NCBI RefSeq assembly: GCF_001748245.1
Contig: NZ_BDFO01000001.1
Location: forward strand, 3,871,208 to 3,935,207
Source: Oligoflexus tunisiensis
Lineage (GTDB): Bacteria; Bdellovibrionota_B; Oligoflexia; Oligoflexales; Oligoflexaceae
Reading direction: 5' to 3'
Length of the DNA stretch: 64,000 nucleotides
The position numbers and the translations under genes are program-made. Below are positions 53,366 to 61,795 of this stretch, one piece after another. Below the pieces are notes generated by a model. The model was not told where the DNA came from. It saw only the letters and a program-made list of their open reading frames with translations, and did not search any database. How positions within the stretch are numbered: position 1 is the stretch's first letter; every line of letters starts with the position of its first letter.

Positions 53366-54241
53366 TTACTTCACCACCGCAAGGGATGCTGCAAAGTCCT
53401 GCAGCACTCGTGTTTCTGAACTATAGTAACGATCCATATCGCCTTGATTCATGATCACCGCCCCTTCCGGAATGTTGGCGCCGGCCGGGACCTTGACCCC
53501 CTTGCCGATACGAACACGCAGACCAATATAGGATCGCGTGCCGATTTCACAACCTTCTTCCAGATTGCAGCCGTGATTGATGAGACAGTTGGGTTTAATG
53601 GAAACCTGCGGTCCGATCCAGCTTCGAAGGCCGATCGACGTTACCACCCCCACTTCCGCACCGGATTCAATACTGCAGCCCGGGGCCAGCACCGCAAGGT
53701 GCCCGACGAGTCCCTTGTCCTTGATCCGGATCGCATCGACCATGATGGTGTTATCGTTCAAACAGATATTGGTGCCGATGGTGGAGCGGTTCGCCAGGTA
53801 AGCGTCCTTGCCGATATCGAGAACCGGCAGATCCCGCAGCCAGGTATCGGGATAGACGACGAAGGAGGTCGAAGCCCCTTTGTAACCAAAGAGCTTCAGC
53901 ATGTAACTCTTGAAACGCGGCACCGCGAGACAGATCGCATAGACCGGCTTGAAGTAAAAGACCTGCGTCCAGCAGATGCCATAAACCCGGCGCCAGCCAT
54001 AGATCTTATGAAAGGCCTCACGCGGGAAACGGCCCGGAATAATCTTCGAATGAGCGAAGCGGCTCATCAATCCGGCGAGCGTGATATAACTCGGCACAAA
54101 GAGGAAGGGAAAGAGGACAAAGGCTCCAAGAATGAACCAGGCATTGGATTGAGTCAAAGCAAAGGACAGGGGCAGTGTGGCGATCACAAGGGAACCGGCC
54201 CAGATCACCGTCAGCATCAGAAGAGGTAAAAGGTTCGGCAT
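53366..54241 (-). CDS. Membrane-linked left-handed beta-helix acyltransferase-like protein
   Basis: The product has 291 residues from the ATG at 54241, with GGAG upstream. Two TM helices (about 4-60) precede a long hexapeptide beta-helix (LAVLAPGCSIESGAEVGVV, then CNLEEGCEIGTRSYIGLRVRIG). The layout recalls the C-terminal acyltransferase-like domains of peptide synthetases. Substrate unknown. It is the middle gene of the cyclase operon. Confidence 0.8.
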   Translation of the reverse strand: MPNLLPLLMLTVIWAGSLVIATLPLSFALTQSNAWFILGAFVLFPFLFVPSYITLAGLMSRFAHSKIIPGRFPREAFHKIYGWRRVYGICWTQVFYFKPVYAICLAVPRFKSYMLKLFGYKGASTSFVVYPDTWLRDLPVLDIGKDAYLANRSTIGTNICLNDNTIMVDAIRIKDKGLVGHLAVLAPGCSIESGAEVGVVTSIGLRSWIGPQVSIKPNCLINHGCNLEEGCEIGTRSYIGLRVRIGKGVKVPAGANIPEGAVIMNQGDMDRYYSSETRVLQDFAASLAVVK

Positions 54242-54254
54242 ATCGTGAAAACTC

Positions 54255-54821
54255 CTAAACCGCAATCGCTTGAGGCGGGGTGAGGGGAACTTCAAACTGG
54301 AAGATGGCATCACCGGCCTGCACCACGATATCCTCATCATGGACCTCGAGGGGATAACCGATCTGAACGAGCAGATGCTGGACGAGAACAGTCAGGATCA
54401 GGTGGCCCGGCTGCGGCAGATTCAAAGGCACGGGTTCGCGGCGCAAACGATCGGGATGAAAAAACTTCGTCTGATTGATGTTGGCCAAAAGCGTCTCACG
54501 CAGAAGATCGCGTTCACCGAGCTGCAGCCTGAGGCTGGGATACTGCTGAAGGAGAAATCGGGACGCATACCAAAGGCGCAAGGCCTTATGTTTATGACTT
54601 TCATCCAAGGCGCTTTCCAGCACCAGAACCCGATCCTGCGGATACAATTGCAACGTGAAAAGTTTTTCCACTTTTTCCAGCGTGGGCAGATCAGAACCAT
54701 CGACCACCAGATACGGGCACGGCGGCAGTTCTGCCAGAACCGGCGTCTGTCCCACACCCCGTAGATCATTGGGAATCGATTCAGAACCCACGCGTTCCTG
54801 AATCGCACGTAATTTTTTCAT
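54255..54821 (-). CDS. Hypothetical protein, first gene of the cyclase operon
   Basis: The 188-residue soluble protein has an AAGGAGG site close before its ATG and is followed 13 bp later by the hexapeptide gene. It shows mixed alpha/beta content (LVVDGSDLPTLEKVEKLF, RDLLRETLLANINQTKFFHP). I do not recognise a family. Confidence 0.7.
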   Translation of the reverse strand: MKKLRAIQERVGSESIPNDLRGVGQTPVLAELPPCPYLVVDGSDLPTLEKVEKLFTLQLYPQDRVLVLESALDESHKHKALRLWYASRFLLQQYPSLRLQLGERDLLRETLLANINQTKFFHPDRLRREPVPLNLPQPGHLILTVLVQHLLVQIGYPLEVHDEDIVVQAGDAIFQFEVPLTPPQAIAV

Positions 54822-55019
54822 AGATCCCTCCTTATGCGCTCAAATTCGGTGGACCTGATTCAAACTTAAGGAAAGTCCGCAACTCCTGGATACTATAGGT
54901 AAATAAGACTTAATTCATGCAGATTAGAGTCCCCTGACCAGGACATTTCGGACTTTTTCGCTGGGTCACAGCCCGCGTCTCTGGTAGGCTTTGAGTCCCA
55001 TTACCGGAAAGGACAATTC

Positions 55020-55874
55020 ATGAGAAAGACTCCGATTCTATTTGTTGGTAGCCTTCTTGCGGCCTGTACGACCACGAGCCCGACTCCTGAAGCCACGCCC
55101 AGCACGGAAACCAAACGCGAGGTGGTGCAGCAGGAACTGCCCAAAACCCTGGAAGAGGCTGTCGCTTCGCCTTTTCGCACCCCGCAAAACATGCAACGCG
55201 ATATCTATCGCCACCCGGTGGAAACGCTGAAATTCTTCGGCATCAAACCCAATATGACTGTCGTTGAAATTTGGCCCGGCGCGGGCTGGTACGCACAAAT
55301 TCTTGCCCCCTATTTGAGCAACCAGGGAACTTATGTAGCCGCCATCGTGCCTCCGGAGAAAAATGAGTATTTCAAGAAAGCCTATGACACCCTTTCCGGA
55401 TGGGCGGCTCAGCATCCGAATGTGAAGATGAATTACGTTTCCTTCACGCCACCCGATATCACCAATTTTGCGAAACCCGAATCGGCTGATCTGGTCCTGA
55501 CCTTCCGCAACGTCCACAACTGGACCAGCAATGACTCAGCGGATGAGGCCTTCAAAGCCTTTTACACCGCGCTGAAGCCAGGCGGCATCCTCGGTGTGGT
55601 CGAACATCGGGCCAATGAAAAAACCAAAATGGATCCCAAGGACAAGAGCGGCTATGTGAAGGAAAGCGAGGTCATCCGTCTGGCAACCAAGGCCGGTTTC
55701 AAACTCGATGCGAAATCGGAGATCAATGCCAACCCCAAGGACACCAAGAATTACCCGCAAGGCGTCTGGACGCTGCCTCCGACTTTGGCACTTAAGGATC
55801 AGGATCGAGCAAAGTACCTCGCCATCGGCGAAAGTGATCGCATGACCCTGCGCTTTATCAAGCCGAAAAAATAA
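55020..55874 (+). CDS. Class I SAM-dependent methyltransferase, exported lipoprotein
   Basis: The 284-residue protein has a lipoprotein signal (GSLLAACTTT) and a Rossmann methyltransferase domain: motif I TVVEIWPGAGWYAQIL, then DLVLTFRNVHNW (motif IV) and KPGGILGVVEHR (motif VI). It belongs to the predicted exported methyltransferase group (COG4798-like). SAM is cytoplasmic, so the location is puzzling; a non-methyltransferase use of the fold is possible. Confidence 0.85.
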   Translation: MRKTPILFVGSLLAACTTTSPTPEATPSTETKREVVQQELPKTLEEAVASPFRTPQNMQRDIYRHPVETLKFFGIKPNMTVVEIWPGAGWYAQILAPYLSNQGTYVAAIVPPEKNEYFKKAYDTLSGWAAQHPNVKMNYVSFTPPDITNFAKPESADLVLTFRNVHNWTSNDSADEAFKAFYTALKPGGILGVVEHRANEKTKMDPKDKSGYVKESEVIRLATKAGFKLDAKSEINANPKDTKNYPQGVWTLPPTLALKDQDRAKYLAIGESDRMTLRFIKPKK

Positions 55875-55939
55875 ATTTACGCCGAGCGGGCGTGCGTTAG
55901 GATGAACTCCATGTTCCTCATCAGGAAAGGAGTTCACGC

Positions 55940-56758
55940 ATGCCCACTTTCCATTCATGGCAGCCTGCCTTGTTTGCGATCAGTTTCGGGGTCCTCGCCG
56001 CCTGCGGGGATGCTTCCAGTGATTTGAATGATCAGGAGCCGCGGATCGACCCTTTGATGCTGGATTTCGCTGCACGACCGTCCTACCTTCCCGATCATTT
56101 CATCGCTCTGACCTTTGATGATGTTCCCGATTGGAATCACACCGCCCGCGTGCTGGATGTTTTAAACGAGAAGAATGTCACCGCCACCTTTTTTATCAAC
56201 ACTTCGAACTGGTCAAACGTGCCCACGGAAGCGCCCATGCAGGAGCTCATCCGTCGCATGGCCCGCGAAGGGCATGAGCTTGGCAATCATACGGCGCGGC
56301 ATCCGCATCTCGGAGCCTTGAGCGCCGCGGACATTGAACATGAAATCGCCACGGTGGAACGTCTCACCGCGCAGATCCTGGGTCCCGCGGCCCCGCCTCT
56401 GAACCTGGTGCGCGCACCTTATGGCGAACCCTATCGCGATCATGTGCCGGGCTTCCCCACGCCGGAGTTTGAAAAGGTGGCGTCCGTGGTGGCCCGCCAT
56501 GGCGTTCATATCGGCTGGGCCATTGATGCCTTCGACTACACCTGTCCCGATGCGGCCTGTGTCACGAACAACGTTATGCAGCGGGTCGACGCGGGGGCCT
56601 ATGGAATCGTCCTCATGCACGGTGTCTATGCGGCGACCGTTGACGCGCTGCCATCCTTGATTGATACCTTACGGGACCGTGGTTTCGTCCTCGGCACCGT
56701 CGAGGATGCCGTGGAAGCCCGCTACGGCGCGTCGTCGCGTGAACTGGTGGGACGCTGA
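55940..56758 (+). CDS. Polysaccharide deacetylase (NodB) lipoprotein
   Basis: The 272-residue protein has a lipobox (GVLAACGDA). NodB motif 1 is ALTFDDVPDW (Asp60/Asp61) and motif 2 is HELGNHTARHPHL. RAPYGEP is motif 3 and LMHGVY is a late motif. It should be a metal-dependent de-N-acetylase acting on cell-wall or extracellular glycans. AAAGGAG precedes the ATG. Confidence 0.9.
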   Translation: MPTFHSWQPALFAISFGVLAACGDASSDLNDQEPRIDPLMLDFAARPSYLPDHFIALTFDDVPDWNHTARVLDVLNEKNVTATFFINTSNWSNVPTEAPMQELIRRMAREGHELGNHTARHPHLGALSAADIEHEIATVERLTAQILGPAAPPLNLVRAPYGEPYRDHVPGFPTPEFEKVASVVARHGVHIGWAIDAFDYTCPDAACVTNNVMQRVDAGAYGIVLMHGVYAATVDALPSLIDTLRDRGFVLGTVEDAVEARYGASSRELVGR

Positions 56759-56826
56759 GAGGGATTGGCGAGGCCGGGGCTCTGTGTTAAAGGTTAGGTC
56801 CTGCAAAACCAGCTACAGGAGTTGTC

Positions 56827-58605
56827 ATGCCTGGCCCGGATCGCCTTAGCCCTCTGCAGAGACTTTGGGATTATGCCACCCCATTGCGCCGAAAGGCAGT
56901 GGTGGCCGCTGTTTTTTCGATTCTGAACAAGATCTTTGATGTGCTGCCTGAGGTTCTGATCGGTGTAGCCATCGACATCGTGGTCGCGCGCGAAGAAAGT
57001 TTCCTCGCGCGTCTCGGCCTGACAAGTCCGGGGCAGCAGCTTGCGGTGCTGGCCTTCATTACCTTTCTGATCTGGCTCCTGGAATCCATCACGGAATATG
57101 GAGCGCTGGTGCGCTGGCGGAATCTGGCCCAGCAGCTGCAGCATGCCCTGCGGATGGATGGGGTGCGGCACATTCAAAAGCTCAGTTTATCCTGGTACGA
57201 GAAACAAAATTCCGGGCGCCTGCTGTCCATTCTCAATGATGATGTGAACCAGGTGGAGCGTTTTCTGAACGAGGGCACGCATAAGTTCATTCAGCTCTTT
57301 GTTTCGAGTCTTCTGGTGAGTGCTGTCTTCTTCTATCTCTCGCCGCTCGTGGCGGTGTTTGCCCTCCTGCCGATTCCCCTGATCCTCTATGGAGGCTTTC
57401 GCTTCCGTGGCCGGCTCGCAGGACGCTACGCGGCGGTGCGTGAGGCGGCCTCGATGCTGGGAGCACGCCTGTCGGGAATTATCACGGGCGTGGTGACCAT
57501 TCGCGCAGCGGTGGCCGAGGATGAGCAGGTGCAGCTCGTCCATGAGTCTTCGCAAAATTACATAGAAACCAATCGGCAGGCGATCGCCCTGAGTTCGGCC
57601 TTTGTTCCGATCATTCGCATGTCGGTGCTTGCCGGCTTTCTCTTCACGCTGGTGCTCGGCGGCTGGCAGACGCTGCAGGGAGAACTGTCCCCGGCGGCTT
57701 ATACAGTTCTCGTGTTCCTGACCCAGAGACTTCTGTGGCCCTTCACGGCCTTTGGGGAACTCCTGGATCTTTTTGAACGCTCGATGGCTTCCGCGAAGCG
57801 CACCCTGGATTTGATCACCGCACCGGTCGGCATCATCGATCCTCCCCAGACCCAGGCCTTGGGTCGCAGTCGTGGAGCCCTTCGTTTTCAGGCTGTGGAC
57901 TTCGCCTATGCGGATGCCCCTCCCCTCTTGAAAAATTTCAATCTGGATATTCAACCCGGGGAATTTATCGGCCTCGTGGGACCGACCGGCGCGGGAAAGA
58001 GCACGATCATCAAACTGCTGCTTCGCTTCTATGATCCGACCCGCGGCCAGGTTTTAATTGATGACATTCCTTTGACCCAGCTTTCCCAAAAGGAACTGCG
58101 GCGGAACATTGGCTATGTGGGGCAGGATGTGTTTCTGCTCGATACCAGCATTCGCCAGAATCTGAAAATGGGCAAACCCGAACTCCCTGATGAACGCCTC
58201 TGGGAAGCGCTGGATATCGCAGCCGCCCGGGATTTCGTTGCGCAGATGCCGGAGGGTCTGGACACTTCGATCGGCGAACGCGGCCAACGTTTGTCCGGTG
58301 GACAAAGGCAGCGACTTACCATTGCGCGCGGGATACTCGGCGATCCGCCGATTCTGATTTTCGATGAAGCCACCTCCGCGGTCGATAATGAAACCGAGGA
58401 AGTGATTCAAAGATCCCTTCAAAAGCTGGCCCATCAAAGAACCCTGATCGTGATCGCTCATCGCCTTTCGACCATTCGGCATGCGGATCGGATTCTGGTG
58501 CTGGCGGATGGGCAGGTCATGGAGTCGGGTAAGCACGAGGAATTATTGCAAACGAATGGGCTTTATGCCCGTCTTTGGAAGATTCAGACTGGAACCAATA
58601 CCTAG
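56827..58605 (+). CDS. ABC exporter half-transporter (MsbA/LmrA-like)
   Basis: The 592-residue protein has six TM helices (about 20-310) and then the ATPase: Walker A GPTGAGKST, Q-loop YVGQDVFLLDTSIRQN, signature LSGGQ, Walker B ILIFDEATS and switch His IAHRLST. It is a complete half-transporter that should homodimerise. Substrate (lipid or drug) unknown. AGGAG lies before the ATG. Confidence 0.93.
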   Translation: MPGPDRLSPLQRLWDYATPLRRKAVVAAVFSILNKIFDVLPEVLIGVAIDIVVAREESFLARLGLTSPGQQLAVLAFITFLIWLLESITEYGALVRWRNLAQQLQHALRMDGVRHIQKLSLSWYEKQNSGRLLSILNDDVNQVERFLNEGTHKFIQLFVSSLLVSAVFFYLSPLVAVFALLPIPLILYGGFRFRGRLAGRYAAVREAASMLGARLSGIITGVVTIRAAVAEDEQVQLVHESSQNYIETNRQAIALSSAFVPIIRMSVLAGFLFTLVLGGWQTLQGELSPAAYTVLVFLTQRLLWPFTAFGELLDLFERSMASAKRTLDLITAPVGIIDPPQTQALGRSRGALRFQAVDFAYADAPPLLKNFNLDIQPGEFIGLVGPTGAGKSTIIKLLLRFYDPTRGQVLIDDIPLTQLSQKELRRNIGYVGQDVFLLDTSIRQNLKMGKPELPDERLWEALDIAAARDFVAQMPEGLDTSIGERGQRLSGGQRQRLTIARGILGDPPILIFDEATSAVDNETEEVIQRSLQKLAHQRTLIVIAHRLSTIRHADRILVLADGQVMESGKHEELLQTNGLYARLWKIQTGTNT

Positions 58606-58654
58606 CGGAAAAAAACCGCGCAAGCTCGACGAGATGGGTTGGGGCTCTTGGACC

Positions 58655-61234
58655 TTACTCAGGATCGCCATAAAATGGACGTTGTCGTAATTGTTCGTCA
58701 AACCAGTTGGGTTCAACGGTAAAAACATCCTTATGGATCACGTTGTCATCATCACGGTCGAGGTGCACGCCATGGAACTCATCAAGGAAAAAGTACTGCG
58801 ACGGCGATAGAAAGAAGCGTTCACCGTCCGCGTCGACAACGGATCCTTCTTTGCTTTCAAAATTCACGGTCGAGGATTCGATAGGCATTAGACTGCCGTC
58901 AAATGGTATCCATTCAAAATAAGCGAACGCATTGTCATTGCTATTCCATCTTTTCAGCACAAGACTTTTAGCGCCTCCTACCACATCATACCCGTCTGGC
59001 AAAATCAGTGGCGGCAGATTTTTCTGGCTACTGATGTCAATACGTTCCACCAAACCTCGGTTATCATAATAAAGAACGTGATCTTTCACGAAGATCGCAT
59101 CCAGATGCAATGGGTTCACAGGCATGGTCTTTTTGAGCATAAAGTTTGTGTCATAAATGTCGATCACGTATTGCAACCCATCGTCCTCGCGCTTGAAGAC
59201 CGGCAAAGGATAATTCGGAACGCGGATGATTTCACCCGGAAAGGTTTGGTTGAGAAGTTCCCAGCCATGGGCAGTTTTCCGGAGCACTGCGGAATGATCC
59301 CCACCCTCGATAATTACAGCATGGAACTGGGTCATCTCATAGGCTGCATATGGCTGCGTCGATGTACTGCCAGCTTTGTGCAACTCACCCGTCTTCAGCA
59401 TCCAAAGATACAAGGAACCATCCTTGCCCATTAGCAGAACAGTGTCGTTGTCAAGTTCCAGCAAATCGTAAATATCCACTGGGCTTTCGATCTGTCGTTC
59501 ATCATCATCCTTGTCCGACTGCCAAATCGTAATTCTGGATTCCTGATTGAAGGAAACGCTTGTCCTTCGCTCGGCATTGTAGCGACAAATTCCTCGACCA
59601 CACATTTTCTTATGTGGCCAAAGGCTTTGATTGGCACTGTTCAAAGCGTGGGTTTCAAGCCAGCCGCCAAGCGTAGCTACCGTCACGAGACGACCATCGG
59701 CCGCAGGCATAATGTCTGATATCACTGATTCCGCCGAAACCTGCCGCAAATAGGGATCCGACCACGGAAATTCCATCGTCAAGCTATCGCCAGACCCCGA
59801 GTAGTGTATGGCGCGCAGATCGAACTCCAGGAGGAAACGACCTGCTGCAACATAGACCAAATATGGAATGGTCGGGTGAAAACTCAGAATCGCCGCCAAG
59901 CTATTTTCGGTCGCATCGGCACTGATGGATTGGCCCAGAGGTTTCATGTTTGGATAACGCATGTCATAAATCTTGAGTTCATGCTGCAGACCATTGCGAA
60001 CGATCGTCACACGATAGGGATAGTCCTGATCTTGCGACTCGACCGTTTTAAGGTTTCCAACGCCGGCAGGTCTGGAGCCAGGTCCATTGGGCATTTTTTC
60101 TCGCGAAACCAAGGTCAGTTGGGATACGGTAGCGAAGTTGCCGAGCAGTTTCCAATAGACCTCATTAATCTCAGCCTTAAGAGTCAGTTTCTTAGCCAGG
60201 TTCACCAGCTTTTGATAAGTTTTGAAAGCTCTATACTGTTGTGTAGTGGTCGCAGTTAAACGCTGGAATTCCTTGCTAAGCAGTTTTATTTGTTCAATCG
60301 TGTCCCGGTGGAATACCGCAATCACTTGCTGCCTGATGTTGCTGGTGTTGCCGGCCTGATCTTTTGCAAAATATTGAAGATCCCATACGCTGTCTTCTGG
60401 TACAACATAGGATGACGCTGGCAGGAATTCTGATTCCTGACAGCCTGCAGTTGCGTTGTCTTCATTTTCACGCTTTCTGGCGCATACATAGAGCTGGGCA
60501 GGTGAGGCATCATCCAACGGAAATTCCAGCACTTGGCCCGGTCTCACTTCGACCACCCCTTCCCTGGAAGCTGCCAACTGAGGCGGGCTCCTGTCGACAG
60601 TCAGCTCACACGTAATTCCAGGTTCCAGGGAATCAGGCTCAAACGCATCGAAATTCTCTAAGGACAGCCGATATTTTCCTTCGTCAAGCAGTAGCGGCAA
60701 AGCCAGCGTCTCTTCACTCAGAATAGCAACCTTCCTACTTATTATCTGGTTCTCTTTATTGAAGAGAGTGACCCTCGCCGACGGCAGGTGCGCCCGTAAC
60801 GAATCTGCACTCAAAGTCCTGAGAACAACCTGGCTCTGAATTGCTCCGTTATCCGGACACTTGAGGCGCCGCGTTTTCTGGACCAAGTGATCACTGCTGG
60901 AAAGAGAATGGAAAGATAACCCCCGAATGAGATTTTCCGTGAGAATGCTCAGACCCTGGTCGTGATTTTCTTTCTCTCTGATATAGAGGGTGCCATCCAT
61001 TTCAGGGGGCACGAGCAGACAGTTTTTGGCGGTCGGCTGGATTTTACTTTGAACGCCATCATGGGCCATGAAAACAGCATCCAGATCGCTGTCACCTTCA
61101 ATCTTGATAAGTCGATCATGGGCTTCGCTTTTAACGCCGCAGGTCACCTGAGAGTCGTCTACGACATTGTCGAGTCTTTGACAACCTAGACCCAAGAAAA
61201 GCAGACTAAGGATCGAAAAATATTGAATCATCAT
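58655..61234 (-). CDS. Large lipoprotein with propeller-like C-terminal half
   Basis: The product has about 859 residues from the ATG at 61234 (or 61231), preceded by AGAGAG. The signal ends in LFLGLGC. The N-terminal third is beta-rich (Ig-like look) with a coiled segment (about 315-370). The C-terminal half shows WD/YVTN-like strands (RLVTVATLGGWLETHAL, SRITIWQSDKD, TVLLMGKDGSLYLWMLKTGEL). A surface protein is expected. No family recognised. Confidence 0.72.
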   Translation of the reverse strand: MMIQYFSILSLLFLGLGCQRLDNVVDDSQVTCGVKSEAHDRLIKIEGDSDLDAVFMAHDGVQSKIQPTAKNCLLVPPEMDGTLYIREKENHDQGLSILTENLIRGLSFHSLSSSDHLVQKTRRLKCPDNGAIQSQVVLRTLSADSLRAHLPSARVTLFNKENQIISRKVAILSEETLALPLLLDEGKYRLSLENFDAFEPDSLEPGITCELTVDRSPPQLAASREGVVEVRPGQVLEFPLDDASPAQLYVCARKRENEDNATAGCQESEFLPASSYVVPEDSVWDLQYFAKDQAGNTSNIRQQVIAVFHRDTIEQIKLLSKEFQRLTATTTQQYRAFKTYQKLVNLAKKLTLKAEINEVYWKLLGNFATVSQLTLVSREKMPNGPGSRPAGVGNLKTVESQDQDYPYRVTIVRNGLQHELKIYDMRYPNMKPLGQSISADATENSLAAILSFHPTIPYLVYVAAGRFLLEFDLRAIHYSGSGDSLTMEFPWSDPYLRQVSAESVISDIMPAADGRLVTVATLGGWLETHALNSANQSLWPHKKMCGRGICRYNAERRTSVSFNQESRITIWQSDKDDDERQIESPVDIYDLLELDNDTVLLMGKDGSLYLWMLKTGELHKAGSTSTQPYAAYEMTQFHAVIIEGGDHSAVLRKTAHGWELLNQTFPGEIIRVPNYPLPVFKREDDGLQYVIDIYDTNFMLKKTMPVNPLHLDAIFVKDHVLYYDNRGLVERIDISSQKNLPPLILPDGYDVVGGAKSLVLKRWNSNDNAFAYFEWIPFDGSLMPIESSTVNFESKEGSVVDADGERFFLSPSQYFFLDEFHGVHLDRDDDNVIHKDVFTVEPNWFDEQLRQRPFYGDPE

Positions 61235-61441
61235 ATATAGCTCTCTTTGACATGCCCGGAATGGGTATAGGACAGCAGCCCTCATTTGTCAATCCGGCCG
61301 AATATCCAGGCAAGCATAGACCTCAATATGCCGCAATTATTGAATTTGAGTCACCGTAGTGAAAGTAATTAGGGTTCATCCAACCATTGATAGTGCTAAA
61401 GTACCGCCAACTAATGGCAGTGGAAGCTCAACACCTGCCAT

Positions 61442-61732
61442 ACCTTGAACCTTCTGGCCACTCAGGTTGTACAGGCGGAACAGAGTAAGTTTGCAGTGGA
61501 AAAGCGGACCTTCTGAAAGCGGAAAATTTCGAGGATCAAACCGGCCAACAGAACGCGAACAAACCCATCGGCATGACCGACTTTTCCGAGAGGATGGATG
61601 TCATCGATAAGACCGGGCAGGCCAACGCCGCGGCTTCCAAACAGGTGGCTTGGCATCACCTCGCATGTGAAGGCGGAAAATGAAAGAATTCAGGAATTGA
61701 CCGGGACCATGAACCAGCTAATGGCCGCCTGA
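61442..61732 (+). pseudogene. Decayed C-terminal fragment of a methyl-accepting chemotaxis protein
   Basis: Reading in two or three frames gives NLLATQVVQAEQ, SKFAVEKRTF, IDKTGQANAAASKQVA and ERIQELTGTMNQLMAA. These match, in order, the hairpin tip (NLLALNAAIEAARAGE), GFAVVADEVR, the D-x-x-TQQNAA repeat and the C-terminal heptads of MCPs. Stops and frame changes break it, and no 5' part is present. It lies in a 561-bp gap between two large genes. Confidence 0.55.
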
Positions 61733-61737
61733 CAAAA

Positions 61738-61769
61738 AACAAAAAGGCTGGTGCTTCACAACACCAGCC
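61738..61769 (-). terminator. Rho-independent terminator of the metallopeptidase gene
   Basis: On the minus strand GGCTGGTG pairs with CACCAGCC (61746-61753 with 61762-61769), and the run TTTTTGTTTTTTG follows. It begins 26 bp after the stop codon. Confidence 0.85.
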
Positions 61770-61795
61770 CCACCCTTGATTCTGTCATTCCAGTC

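Noticed and set aside
58609..58624. GCGG-A7-CCGC between convergent genes as a terminator
   Set aside because: The stem is only 4 bp and there is no following T-tract.
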